Positions 14,201-21,940 of a stretch of DNA of 39,229 bases are shown here, one piece after another. Both the position numbers and the translations under genes were made by a program. The stretch spans positions 1-39,229 of the forward strand of contig NZ_WGNY01000045.1 in assembly GCF_016124325.1 (NCBI RefSeq). Reading direction: 5' to 3'. Position 1 is the stretch's first letter. Every line of letters starts with the position of its first letter. The stretch comes from Phenylobacterium sp. Lineage in GTDB: Bacteria; Pseudomonadota; Alphaproteobacteria; Caulobacterales; Caulobacteraceae. Below the pieces are notes generated by a model. It saw only the letters and a program-made list of their open reading frames with translations, was not told where the DNA came from and searched no databases.

Positions 14201-14966
14201 GTCGAGCGGCGGATCGGGCGACATGCACATCGCCGCGAACACCTTGACGGTGTCGGGCGGCGGGACGGTCTCGACGGTCTCCTTCAATCCCAAGCCGGCC
14301 GGCTTCCTGGAGATCGCCGCCGACAAGGTGCTGGTCGACGGGCTGAAGTCGATCATCTCCAGCGAGAACCTGTCGGGCGGGGACGCGACCGGGCCGGCGC
14401 CGGGCGGCGACGCCGGGACCATTCAGCTCGCCGCCAACGACATGCGCATCACCAACGGCGGACGGGTGACCACCAACTCGGTCGGGGGCGCGGCCGGCGA
14501 CATCTTCGTCAACATCCCGCGGCCGGGGCTGTTCGTGCTGGAAGGGGCGCTGTCGCCCGGGATCATCCAGACGTCGTCGGGGACGGCGACGGGCGGCATG
14601 ATCGTCATCGCCGACCCGCTGGCGGTGATCTCGAACGGCGGCCTGATCCAGGCGCTGGGCCAGACGACGGGTGCGAACGTCAGCATCGTCAGCCGCTATT
14701 TCATCAACTCCACCGACCGGGTGAACCGGGTGGACGTGAACGGCGAGGTGCAGATCGAGACCGGGCTCTACGACGTGACCAGCGGGGTGACGGTGCGCGA
14801 CCTGTCGGTGCTGGACGCCTCGAAGGTGCTGCGCGGGCAGTGCCCCTCGGCCCGGTCGACCGGCGTGGTCAGCCAGCTCATCACCCGCCCGGTCGGCCCC
14901 TATGTGAGCCCGCCGGCGCCGGCGACGTTCCGAACCGAGCGCCCCGGCGTGGGAGGCTGCCCTTGA
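11214..14966 (+). CDS. Filamentous haemagglutinin-type TpsA exoprotein, copy 1
   Basis: The predicted protein is about 1250 residues. After a signal peptide (MRRRAALAVLLAAAAWPAAV-LA) comes the TPS/haemagglutination-activity domain with the characteristic GGNLFHSFTQF, NVINRVTGG and NASFYFINPAGVVFG. A long parallel beta-helix of degenerate units follows (pattern like ISSDxxGxGDAGxVxIxA), then a conserved C-terminal tail with a single cysteine (VLRGQCPSARSTGVV). Such proteins are secreted through a TpsB porin and act as adhesins or surface fibres. The start is taken as TTG 11214 because GGGGG lies seven bases upstream and the TTG overlaps the CHAT stop as TTGA. GTG 11208 is an alternative adding two residues. 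It is a paralogue of the next gene but has one extra 28-residue unit (14049-14132). Confidence 0.9.
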   Translation: MRRRAALAVLLAAAAWPAAVLAQSAVTTAITPDAGALGLGTTVVQAGAIYTIDGGALAGGNLFHSFTQFSLGAGATAQWVQATGDPAAVLNVINRVTGGQVSQISGKIDSTALPNASFYFINPAGVVFGAGAQVNVPAAAYFSTAGELRFSDGTSFALATPGGSTLSVAPPQSFGFLGGQGNIAIDGATLAPAAEAASLSFSAADIRVTGGSLLARGVDFAAFGPGSGTLALNDPLAGALAGSLDIQGAQIITQTLTAAAPLRLGGGTVSVDSTLLVSDATRDLDGGDIAISAGQVSLTNGTQISSFTRSLGRGGDVRITAGALTTSGASYVIASTQSTAPGGDIILQGDSIYAEDLTVATTGADTGSSGHISVTAASSLVGSGLVLLASNIGTGGAGTITVTAPDIELGGSLAFGSTQTGTPGDILIHGSRILISGGAYGSAPGTTTANSGALAIVGDESLEIDGAILSAVALADGAAGSITLAAPQLFVYGGSDISVEVFGDGTAGSIVLDGETIGIDGSAIHADSNAFSGTGTGQIRVSASGDLYLNLASISSDSFVAAPGGLIALSGRDVTLTESQVTSQAFRDATAGSVSVEADGALEIHNTKVSSTTGGTGAAGRVSLTGQSILLENRLTEISSDTLDSGPGGDVTIRGGDLDVENQASIVARAAAGTGGGGTVDIQVTGSLRVSDGAYISADAVFGVGRAGSVNIKAGDLTVDGQGLTFTHISSDAYGPGDAGGVNIEAKTVNVINSGLISSNALSSGEGNAGTVAIKAGTLTVSGGGAVSSQTDSEGRAGNVLVTADAVIIDGGLEPSIGAGISSVSTSFGDAGTVSIDAKTLKIVGYGFVSSDTGGVGAGGDVSINAGAITLDNGGISSSAFGLGDAGNVTVVASTVTLDHLSNIGSDAYSGSEGQAGVVNLTADSVTIGNGSRVSTATGGTGDAGKLNVKVGTLTVNEGGVLSSSSFGVGKAGTVLISAGDILVEGGQISSSAELGSSGGSGDMHIAANTLTVSGGGTVSTVSFNPKPAGFLEIAADKVLVDGLKSIISSENLSGGDATGPAPGGDAGTIQLAANDMRITNGGRVTTNSVGGAAGDIFVNIPRPGLFVLEGALSPGIIQTSSGTATGGMIVIADPLAVISNGGLIQALGQTTGANVSIVSRYFINSTDRVNRVDVNGEVQIETGLYDVTSGVTVRDLSVLDASKVLRGQCPSARSTGVVSQLITRPVGPYVSPPAPATFRTERPGVGGCP
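14949..14966 (+). promoter_or_regulatory. Shine-Dalgarno and TTGA start/stop overlap (tpsA1 to tpsA2)
   Basis: GTGGGAGGCTGCCCTTGA encodes the last residues VGGCP and stop of copy 1. It also carries GGGAGG six bases before a TTG that overlaps the TGA. An identical 18-base string ends copy 2 at 18731-18748 and serves tpsB. The coding tail therefore doubles as the ribosome binding site of the following gene. Confidence 0.65.
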
Positions 14967-17900
14967 CCCCGCAGCGGAGACTCAAGGTCGGCGCCGCCGC
15001 GCGACGGGTGAGTTGCGCCGATACACAGCGGCGGCATGACCGCCGACCCGGACATCCGGGCCGCCTTCACCGGGGCGTGGCGTCGAGGCGGCGTTCGGCG
15101 CTCGCGGCCCTGCTGGCGGCGGCGGCCTGGCCGGCCGCCGTTCTCGCACAGACCGCGATCACGCCCGATGCGGGCCCGCTGGGTCTGGGCACTGAAGTCG
15201 CCCGGTCGGGGACCATCTACACCATCGACGGAGGCACGCTGGCCGGCGGCAACCTGTTCCACAGCTTCACCCAGTTCGGCCTGGGTTCGGGCGCGACGGC
15301 CGAATGGGTGCAGAGCGCGGGCGACGCGGCGGCGGTGTCGAACGTCATCAACCGGGTGACGGGCGGGGAGGTCTCGGAGATCTCCGGGACCATCGACTCC
15401 ACCGCCCTGCCGAACGCCAGCTTCTATTTCATCAACCCCGCGGGCGTCGTGTTCGGGGCGGACGCCCAGGTGAACGTGCCGGCGGCGGCCTATTTCTCGA
15501 CGGCGGGCGAGCTGAGGTTCGCGGACGGGGCCAGCTTCGCGGTGGCCACGCCCGGCGGCTCGACGCTTTCGGTGGCGCCGCCCGAGAGCTTCGGCTTCCT
15601 AGGCGGGCAGGGGAACATCGCCATCGACGGCGCGATCCTGGGCCCGCTCGCCGAGGCCGGCAGCCTGTCGTTCAGCGCCGCCGACATCCGGGTGACGGAC
15701 GGCGCCGTGCTGGCGCGGGGCGTGGATTTCGCCGCGTTCGGGCCGGGGAGCGGAACCCTGGCGCTGAACGACCCGCTGGCCGGCCCCCTGTCGGGTTCGC
15801 TGGACATCGAGAACGCCCAGATCGTGACCCAGTCGCTGACGACCACGGCGCCGATGCGGCTGGGCGGCGGGACCGTGAACCTGGACGCCAGCCTGTTGGT
15901 GACCGACGCGCGCCTCGGCGCGGACGGCGGCGACATGGCGATCGCGGGCGGTCTGGTCACCCTGACCCACGCAACCCAGCTCAGCAGCATCGCGCGCGAC
16001 CTGGGTCGCGGCGGCGACATCCGGATCACGGCGGGCGACCTGGCGTCGAGCGGCGACGTCTATGTGATCGCGTCCACGCGGACGGCGGCTCGCGGCGGCG
16101 ACATCATCGTGGAAGGCGGGTCGATCGAGGCCCAGGATCTCACCCTGGCGACGACGGGGAGCGACACCGGCTCGAGCGGCGGCGTCTCGCTGACGGCCGC
16201 CTCGTCGCTCGTCGGCGACGGGTTGTTCCTGCTGGCGTCCAACCTCGGCGTGGGCGGGGCGGGGTCCGTCGCGATCGACGCGCCCGACATCGAGCTCGAC
16301 GGGTCGTTCGCCTTCGGGAGCGTCGAGACGGGCACGTCCGGCGACATCGCGATCCGCGGCGACCGGGTGTTCGTGTCGGGCGGCGCATATGGCTCATCGC
16401 CTGGGACGGGTTCCGCCAGTTCCGGCGACCTCAGCATCGTGGGCGACGAGAGCCTGGACATCGACGGCGCGATCCTCAGCGCCACCGGGTTCGACGACGG
16501 GGTGGCCGGGTCGATCTCGCTCACGTCGCCCCAACTGACGATCCGGGGCAACACCGACATCACCGTCGAGGTCTTCGGCGGCGGCACGGCCGGTTCGATC
16601 CTGATCGATGGCGGCTCGATCCTCATCGACAGCTCCGAACTCCACGCCGACACCGACGCGATTTCGGAGACCCAGATCGGCCAGATCCGGATCGAGGCGA
16701 CCGGCGATCTGGACGTGAACCTGTCGCTGATCAGCTCGGACACCTTCGACGGCGCGCCCGGGGGAGCGATTTCGCTCTCAGGCGCCAATGTCACGCTGGT
16801 CGACAGCACCGTGTCGTCGCAATCCTACCTTCTGGGCGACGCCGGCCGCATTTCCGTGGACGCCACCGGGGCGCTGGAAGTCCACAACACCTCGGTCTCC
16901 TCCACGACGGGCGGGGCCGGGGACGCCGGCCAGGTCAGCCTTTCGGCGCAGTCGATCCTCCTCGAGGACAGGTTCACCGCCATCTCGTCCGACACCTTCG
17001 GCTCCGGCCGGGGCGGCGACGTGACCATTCGCGCGGGCTCGCTCGACCTCGAGAACGAGGCGGCCATCGGCGCGCGGGCCGGGGCCGGCGCGGGCGACGG
17101 CGGCACGGTGGACATCCAGGTGACCGGCCATATGAGAGTGGCCGATTTCGCTTACATCTCCGCCGACACGGTGTTCGGAACCGGCGACGCGGGCGCGGTG
17201 AACATCAAGGCCGGCGACCTGACCGTGGACGGCGAGGGCTTCCGGTTCTCCACCTTCATCTCCTCCGACACCTACGGCCGCGGCGACGCCGGCGGCGTGA
17301 ACATCGAAGCCGACAGCGTCAACGTCATCAACGCGGGCGCGATCTCGTCCAATGCGCTCAGCAGCGGCTCAGGAAACGGAGGAACGATCGCCATCAAGAC
17401 CGGGACCCTGACGGTGCGCAACGGCGGGGTGGTGTCCTCCCAGGCCGATGGCGCGGGCCGCGCCGGCAATGTGACGGTCACGGCCGACGCGGTGACCATC
17501 GACGGAGCGCTGAACACAGGACAGAGCACCGGGATCAATTCGGCCAGCTCCGCTTCCGGCGACGCCGGCACGATCAGCATCGACACCAGGACCCTGAACG
17601 TCGCCGGCTACGGCTTCATAGCGTCCGACGCCGGGGGCTCCGGCGCAGGCGGCGACGTGTTCATTCGCGCCGGCGCGATCCGGCTCGACAACGCCGACAT
17701 CAGCTCGAGCGCCACCTCCTTCGGGGACGGCGGGAACGTCTCGGTGGAGGCCGAGGCCATAACGCTCGACAATGAAGCGGTCATCGGGTCCGACGCCTTC
17801 GGCGCCTCGGAGGGCGACGCCGGAGTGGTGGAGATCAGGACCGGCAGTCTGACGATCCGGGGCGGCTCGCGCGTGTCGACCGCGACGGCCGGGCTCGGCG

Positions 17901-18748
17901 ACGCCGGGACCTTGAATATCGTGGCCCAGGGGGACGTGCGGGTCGACGGCGGCTTCATCCTCTCGGCCGCGGTGCCGGGCGCCAGCGGGGGCTCGGGCGA
18001 CCTCGACCTCACGGCGGGAGCGGTCACCGTGGCGAACGGAGGCCAGATCTCCACCACCTCGAACAATCCGAACGCCGCCGGCGAGATCGCGATCGCGGCC
18101 GGAGCCGTGCAGGTGGACGGGATGGGCTCGATCATCTCCTCGGAGAACCTGGCGGGCGATCCCGCGGCGGGGACCGGGGACATCGGCGGCGACGCCGGGA
18201 CGATCAGCATCGCCGCCCGCGACATGCGGATCACCAACGGCGGGCGGGTCTCGACGAATTCCACGGCGGGCGCGGCGGGCAATATCGACGTCTCGATCCC
18301 GCGGCCGGGCCTGTTCGTGCTGGAGGGCGCGGAACAGCCCGGGATCATCCAGACGTCTTCGGGCACGGACACCGGCGGGAAGATCACCATCGCCGACCCG
18401 CTGGCGGTGATCTCGAATGGCGGCCTGATCCAGGCGCTGGGCCAGACCAGCGGCGCGAACGTGCAGATCACCAGCCGCTACTTCATCAACTCCACCGACC
18501 GGGTGAACCGGGTGGACGTGAACGGCGAGGTTCAGATCGAGACCGGGCTTTATGACGTCGCCAGCGGCGTGACGGTGCGCGACCTTTCTGTGCTGGACGC
18601 CTCGAAGGTGCTGCGTGGCCAATGCCCTGCGGCCCGCTCGACGGGCGTGGTCAGCCAGCTCGTCACCCGGCCGGTCGGCCCCTATGTGAGCCCGCCGCCG
18701 CCGGCGGCCCCGCGCGCGGACCGCCCCGGCGTGGGAGGCTGCCCTTGA
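14963..18748 (+). CDS. Filamentous haemagglutinin-type TpsA exoprotein, copy 2
   Basis: This is a paralogue of copy 1 along its whole length: TPS domain (GGNLFHSFTQF, NVINRVTGG, SFYFINPAGVVFG), beta-helix repeats, and almost the same C-terminal tail (VLRGQCPAARSTGVV, ending GVGGCP). It lacks one 28-residue unit near 17900. The mature N-terminus after the signal peptide is near QTAITPDAG. The start is uncertain. TTG 14963 overlaps the copy 1 stop, has a perfect GGGAGG and gives 1261 residues with a 38-residue extension made of duplicated DNA. GTG 15077 gives 1223 residues, a normal signal peptide and no good ribosome site. The codon equivalent to the copy 1 TTG start has become TCG. Secretion through the downstream TpsB is expected. 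Confidence 0.88.
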   Translation: MTPQRRLKVGAAARRVSCADTQRRHDRRPGHPGRLHRGVASRRRSALAALLAAAAWPAAVLAQTAITPDAGPLGLGTEVARSGTIYTIDGGTLAGGNLFHSFTQFGLGSGATAEWVQSAGDAAAVSNVINRVTGGEVSEISGTIDSTALPNASFYFINPAGVVFGADAQVNVPAAAYFSTAGELRFADGASFAVATPGGSTLSVAPPESFGFLGGQGNIAIDGAILGPLAEAGSLSFSAADIRVTDGAVLARGVDFAAFGPGSGTLALNDPLAGPLSGSLDIENAQIVTQSLTTTAPMRLGGGTVNLDASLLVTDARLGADGGDMAIAGGLVTLTHATQLSSIARDLGRGGDIRITAGDLASSGDVYVIASTRTAARGGDIIVEGGSIEAQDLTLATTGSDTGSSGGVSLTAASSLVGDGLFLLASNLGVGGAGSVAIDAPDIELDGSFAFGSVETGTSGDIAIRGDRVFVSGGAYGSSPGTGSASSGDLSIVGDESLDIDGAILSATGFDDGVAGSISLTSPQLTIRGNTDITVEVFGGGTAGSILIDGGSILIDSSELHADTDAISETQIGQIRIEATGDLDVNLSLISSDTFDGAPGGAISLSGANVTLVDSTVSSQSYLLGDAGRISVDATGALEVHNTSVSSTTGGAGDAGQVSLSAQSILLEDRFTAISSDTFGSGRGGDVTIRAGSLDLENEAAIGARAGAGAGDGGTVDIQVTGHMRVADFAYISADTVFGTGDAGAVNIKAGDLTVDGEGFRFSTFISSDTYGRGDAGGVNIEADSVNVINAGAISSNALSSGSGNGGTIAIKTGTLTVRNGGVVSSQADGAGRAGNVTVTADAVTIDGALNTGQSTGINSASSASGDAGTISIDTRTLNVAGYGFIASDAGGSGAGGDVFIRAGAIRLDNADISSSATSFGDGGNVSVEAEAITLDNEAVIGSDAFGASEGDAGVVEIRTGSLTIRGGSRVSTATAGLGDAGTLNIVAQGDVRVDGGFILSAAVPGASGGSGDLDLTAGAVTVANGGQISTTSNNPNAAGEIAIAAGAVQVDGMGSIISSENLAGDPAAGTGDIGGDAGTISIAARDMRITNGGRVSTNSTAGAAGNIDVSIPRPGLFVLEGAEQPGIIQTSSGTDTGGKITIADPLAVISNGGLIQALGQTSGANVQITSRYFINSTDRVNRVDVNGEVQIETGLYDVASGVTVRDLSVLDASKVLRGQCPAARSTGVVSQLVTRPVGPYVSPPPPAAPRADRPGVGGCP
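14970..15086 (+). pseudogene. Relic of the CHAT gene 3' end between the tpsA copies
   Basis: This stretch aligns with the last roughly 40 codons of the CHAT gene (11098-11217). The best part, from 15027, reads SGGMTADPDIRAAFTGAWRR, against SGGVNADPNIWAAFTLLGAW then R-stop in the intact gene. It has lost six bases in frame (the LL codons), its stop is changed from TGA to CGA, and the upstream part has small indels. It is the left end of the second copy of a tandem duplication whose unit ran from the CHAT tail to the tpsA stop. It is not a functional CHAT gene. Confidence 0.8.
18731..18748 (+). promoter_or_regulatory. Shine-Dalgarno and TTGA start/stop overlap (tpsA2 to tpsB)
   Basis: The same 18 bases as at 14949-14966 place GGGAGG (18733-18738) six bases before TTG 18745, which overlaps the tpsA2 TGA. 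This decides the tpsB start and indicates reinitiation coupling between exoprotein and transporter. Confidence 0.7.
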
Positions 18749-20622
18749 GCCCGCCGTCCGCCATCCGGGCGAAGCTCGTCGCGCTGGCCGGGACCGCGGC
18801 CCTGTGCGCGCCGGCGGCGGCCTGGGCCCAGCCCGTGCCGACCCAGCCGCGCACCGGCCCCGAGGCCGCGCCGCCGCCGGCCCCCGCCTACGCCCAGCCC
18901 GCGCCCGCGCTGGTTTCGCCCCCAAGCCCCGGCGCGGCGGCTTCGGCCCCGGCCCAGGGCGGGCCCGCGGTCACCGAGATCCGCGTCGCCGCCGACATGC
19001 CGGGCGCGCCGATCCCGCCCGCCGGCTGGCGGCCCGCCGCCGAGGAGGGCGGCGACCTGCGCCTGGCGCACAATCCGGGCGAGGCGCTGGACGAGGCCTG
19101 GGTGCGCCGCCAGTTCGCGCTGAACGGCCTGCCGGGCCCGGGGGGCGTCTCCCGCGCCCTGGCGCTGGTGCAGACGATCAACCGCGCCTACATCGGCGCC
19201 GGCTTCATCAACTCGGGCCTGATCGTGCGCGGCTCGCCCGCGCCGGGCGTGCTGGAGCTGGGCCTGGTCTACGGCGGCGTGACGCCGCCCGCCGAGGGCA
19301 AGCCCGCGGTGTCGGTGACCTGGGCCGGCGGCCGGTCCAAGGGCCTCAACGCCGGCTATGTGCGCGACCGGATGCCCTCGACGGCCGAGCGGCCGCTGAG
19401 CGCGGCGGACCTGGAACGCGACTTCCGGCTGCTGGCCGAGGATCCGGCGATCCGCACCATCAACGCCGACCTGCGGCCGGGGACCCGTCCGGGCGAGGCG
19501 AGCCTGGCCCTGGCGATCTATCCGCAGGACCGCTTCGACCTCTATGTGACCGCCGCCAACAACCGGGCGCCGGCGGTGGGCGGCGAGCGCCTGGCGGCGG
19601 GCGGCTCGGTGCGCAACGCGCTGGCGGCCGGCGACCTGCTGAGCGGCGAGGCCGGCGTCACCGACGGGGTGAAGGACCTCACGCTCAGCTACGCCATCCC
19701 GTTCCTGTCGCCGCGCAACACCCTGTCGGTGCGCGGCCAGCTCAACAACGCCGCGGTGACCGACACCCTCCTGGCCCCGCTGGACATCCGCGCCCGCGAC
19801 CGGCTGATTGAAGGCGGCGTCACCCGCAAGCTGATCGATGCGCCCCTGCTGCCGACCGCGACGCCCGGGCGCTGGAGCTCGGCGCGGACGCTGACGGTGG
19901 GCGGCCAGATCTCGTGGCGGCAGTCGACGGCCTACCTGCTGGGCGAGCGGTTCTCGTTCGCGCCGGGGTCGGAGAACGGCCGGTCGCGCTACACGGTGGG
20001 GCGGATCCTCGGCGACTATGTGGTGCGCAACGTCGACCAGGTGTTCGCGATCTCGGTGACGGGCACGGTGGGCCTGGAGGGCACGCGGTCGGACACGCCC
20101 GGCGCGCCTTCCCCCAAGCAGCATTTCGTCGCCGTCCTCTCGCAGGTGAACTACGCGCGGCGGCTCGATCCCCACGGCCTGGAGCTGCGGGCCCGGCTGA
20201 CCGGCCAGTGGGCCGACAGCCTGCTGTATTCCGGCGAGCGGATCTCGGCCGGCGGCGAGTACACCGTGCGCGGCTATCGCGAGAACCTGCTGCTGGCCGA
20301 CAAGGGCCTGATCGGCTCGGTGGAGCTGGCGCGGCCCATCAGCCTGTCGGGACGCACGGGCGCGGCGTCGGCGTTCGACTGGGGGGCGTTCACGGTCTCG
20401 GCCTTCGCCGACGGGGCGCTGATGCGCAACGACCAGCCGCCGCAGCCGGTGAAGTCGATCTACGGCGTCGGCGTCTCGCTGGCCTGGACGCCCTCGGAGG
20501 CGTTCTCGGCGCGGATCACCTTCGCCCAGGACCTGAAGAAGGTGGAGTTCGCCGGCAACCGCGACCTGCAGGATCGCGGCGTGCAGTTCCGGGTGACGTT
20601 CCGGCCGCTGCGGGGCGGCTAG
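18745..20622 (+). CDS. ShlB/FhaC/HecB-type TpsB outer-membrane transporter
   Basis: The predicted protein is 625 residues: signal peptide (to about AAAWAQ), a Pro/Ala-rich linker (about 30-75), POTRA-type periplasmic domains (about 80-250; for example LRLAHNPGEALDEAWVRRQF and NRAYIGAGFINSG), then a 16-strand beta-barrel region. The barrel carries the diagnostic VRGY of the L6 loop at residues 508-511 (GEYTVRGYRENLL) and ends in an aromatic/aliphatic strand (VQFRVTFRPLRGG). TpsB proteins of the Omp85 superfamily recognise the TPS domain of TpsA in the periplasm and thread it outward. One transporter apparently serves two exoproteins here. Its stop TAG is the first three bases of a palindromic repeat, which probably ends the operon. 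Confidence 0.9.
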   Translation: MSPPSAIRAKLVALAGTAALCAPAAAWAQPVPTQPRTGPEAAPPPAPAYAQPAPALVSPPSPGAAASAPAQGGPAVTEIRVAADMPGAPIPPAGWRPAAEEGGDLRLAHNPGEALDEAWVRRQFALNGLPGPGGVSRALALVQTINRAYIGAGFINSGLIVRGSPAPGVLELGLVYGGVTPPAEGKPAVSVTWAGGRSKGLNAGYVRDRMPSTAERPLSAADLERDFRLLAEDPAIRTINADLRPGTRPGEASLALAIYPQDRFDLYVTAANNRAPAVGGERLAAGGSVRNALAAGDLLSGEAGVTDGVKDLTLSYAIPFLSPRNTLSVRGQLNNAAVTDTLLAPLDIRARDRLIEGGVTRKLIDAPLLPTATPGRWSSARTLTVGGQISWRQSTAYLLGERFSFAPGSENGRSRYTVGRILGDYVVRNVDQVFAISVTGTVGLEGTRSDTPGAPSPKQHFVAVLSQVNYARRLDPHGLELRARLTGQWADSLLYSGERISAGGEYTVRGYRENLLLADKGLIGSVELARPISLSGRTGAASAFDWGAFTVSAFADGALMRNDQPPQPVKSIYGVGVSLAWTPSEAFSARITFAQDLKKVEFAGNRDLQDRGVQFRVTFRPLRGG

Positions 20623-20735
20623 AGCCTTCCCGGATCAAGTGGCATCACTTGATCCGGACAAGAAGGCTCGATCTTCAAGAGTGTAGAGCCCGTCCGGGCG
20701 GGTGAACCGACATCCACTTCACCCTGACGGGCTCC
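20620..20735 (+). repeat. Bipartite palindromic repeat, copy A
   Basis: The element has two hairpins. The first is AGAGCCTT…AAGGCTC enclosing CGGATCAAGTG-gcat-CACTTGATCCG. The second is GAGCCCGTC…GACGGGCTC enclosing GGGTGAA…TTCACCC. The left TAG is the tpsB stop. The right end is slightly decayed (CTCC instead of CTCTA) and lies eight bases from the cyclase stop. A bidirectional terminator role between the convergent genes is likely. Confidence 0.85.
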
Positions 20736-20742
20736 AGGCGGC

Positions 20743-21525
20743 CTAGTCCAGAATCGCCACCGCGCGGATCCAGCCTGCCGAGGCGCCGGCGATCTTCACC
20801 GGGAAGCAGGAGAGGGTGAAGCCCGTGGCCGGCAGGGCCTCGAGGTTGGTCAGCTTCTCGATCTGGTAGTACTCGCGCAGGCGGCCGGCCTTGTGGCCCT
20901 CCCAGATGATCTTCGGGTCGTGGGTCTCGGCCCAGCGGCGGGCGGTGTGGGAGAAGGGCGCGTCCCATGACCAGGCGTCGGTGCCCACCACCTTCACGCC
21001 GCGCTCGGTGAGATAGAGCGTGGCCTCCTCGCCCATGCCGCAGCCGCGATGGATGTAGTCGGGCTGGCCGTAGGCGGCGCCGGCGGCGGTGTTGACCAGC
21101 ACGATGTCGAGCGGCTGGAGGACGTGGCCGATCCGCTTCAGCTCGGCCTCGACGTCGGCCGCGGTGGCGACGTAGCCGTCGGCGAAGCCGCGGAAGTCGA
21201 GCTTCACGCCGGGCTGCAGGAAATAGTCGAGCGGGCCCTGGTCGATGGTGGGCGCGGGGCGGCCGCCCTCGGCCTGGTCGGTGGTGGAATGGAAGTGCCA
21301 GGGCGCGTCCATGTGGGTGCCGTTGTGGGTGGAGAGCCTCACCTGCTCGACAGCCCAGCCCTCGCCGTCCGGAAGATCCTCGGCGGTCAGCCCCGGGAAG
21401 AACGAGGCGATCTGGCCGACCGTCTCCTTGTGCCGCGCATAGGTCACCTGCGGGCGCATGACGTCGGGGTCGGAGACGATGTCGTTGGTGATCGGGATCG
21501 ACAGGTCGATCAGGCGCCTCGCCAT
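20743..21525 (-). CDS. Cyclase family metal-dependent hydrolase
   Basis: This 260-residue protein has the cyclase/kynurenine-formamidase fold signature HNGTHMDAPWHF (H67, H71, D73, H77), a divalent-metal site, and a second conserved part GVKVVGTDAWSWDAPF. Family members hydrolyse N-formylkynurenine, isatin or related amides and lactones; the exact substrate cannot be told. No tryptophan-catabolism genes are adjacent. The ATG at 21525 is preceded on the minus strand by GGAGGACGCGC, giving a good ribosome site. It is convergent with tpsB. Confidence 0.88.
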   Translation of the reverse strand: MARRLIDLSIPITNDIVSDPDVMRPQVTYARHKETVGQIASFFPGLTAEDLPDGEGWAVEQVRLSTHNGTHMDAPWHFHSTTDQAEGGRPAPTIDQGPLDYFLQPGVKLDFRGFADGYVATAADVEAELKRIGHVLQPLDIVLVNTAAGAAYGQPDYIHRGCGMGEEATLYLTERGVKVVGTDAWSWDAPFSHTARRWAETHDPKIIWEGHKAGRLREYYQIEKLTNLEALPATGFTLSCFPVKIAGASAGWIRAVAILD

Positions 21526-21940
21526 GCGCGTCCTCCATGGTCCCGTCTCAGCGCGGGCCTCGACGCCAGCTTAAGGCGCCTCTCGCCGTCAGCGTAGGGC
21601 CGGGCTTATCGCAGCGCACACAACAAATTTTGCGGCGCCGGAACTTTCGCCCCAGGGCCCGGGTTGAGGCGCTGACGGGAGGAGGCGTGAGCAAGATCCT
21701 GCGCGTGAAAACAACAGGTTCGGTTCCACGTTCCAGTGACAAAGCTTTCCGGTGCCAGATGACGCACGAAGATCTCAAGTTCGGAGCTTCGGCCCTGTGG
21801 GTGGGTCGAAATATTTCTCGGAACTCAATCCATCTGACTTGAGAAAACGTCGTCGGAGTCGGGCTCAACTGACAGATTTCATCTCGCTCGAGTGGAGACA
21901 CTCGGGCTGCCGCCAAGCGGTATTTGCTGGGAGACCTCTC
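21526..21940. other. Intergenic region upstream of the PEP-CTERM gene
   Basis: There are 415 bases without a convincing gene between two divergently read genes. Part of it (about 21690-21900) is less GC-rich than the surroundings, as expected of a regulatory region. A GTG at 21687 with GGGAGGAGG just upstream opens a 51-codon frame to 21842, but spacing is tight and the peptide resembles nothing I know. No promoter could be assigned with confidence. Confidence 0.4.

Noticed and set aside
15036..15359. A separate 107-codon gene starting at ATG 15036
   Set aside because: Its first codons are the CHAT relic, and the rest is an out-of-frame reading of tpsA copy 2.
11214..18748. CRISPR-like or satellite repeats in the tpsA genes
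   Set aside because: The repetition is in protein units of a beta-helix with degenerate DNA, not identical direct repeats with spacers.
21687..21842. Small 51-codon frame with GGGAGGAGG before a GTG
   Set aside because: Ribosome-site spacing is very tight, there is no recognisable peptide, and it is isolated in a regulatory gap; possible but unsupported.
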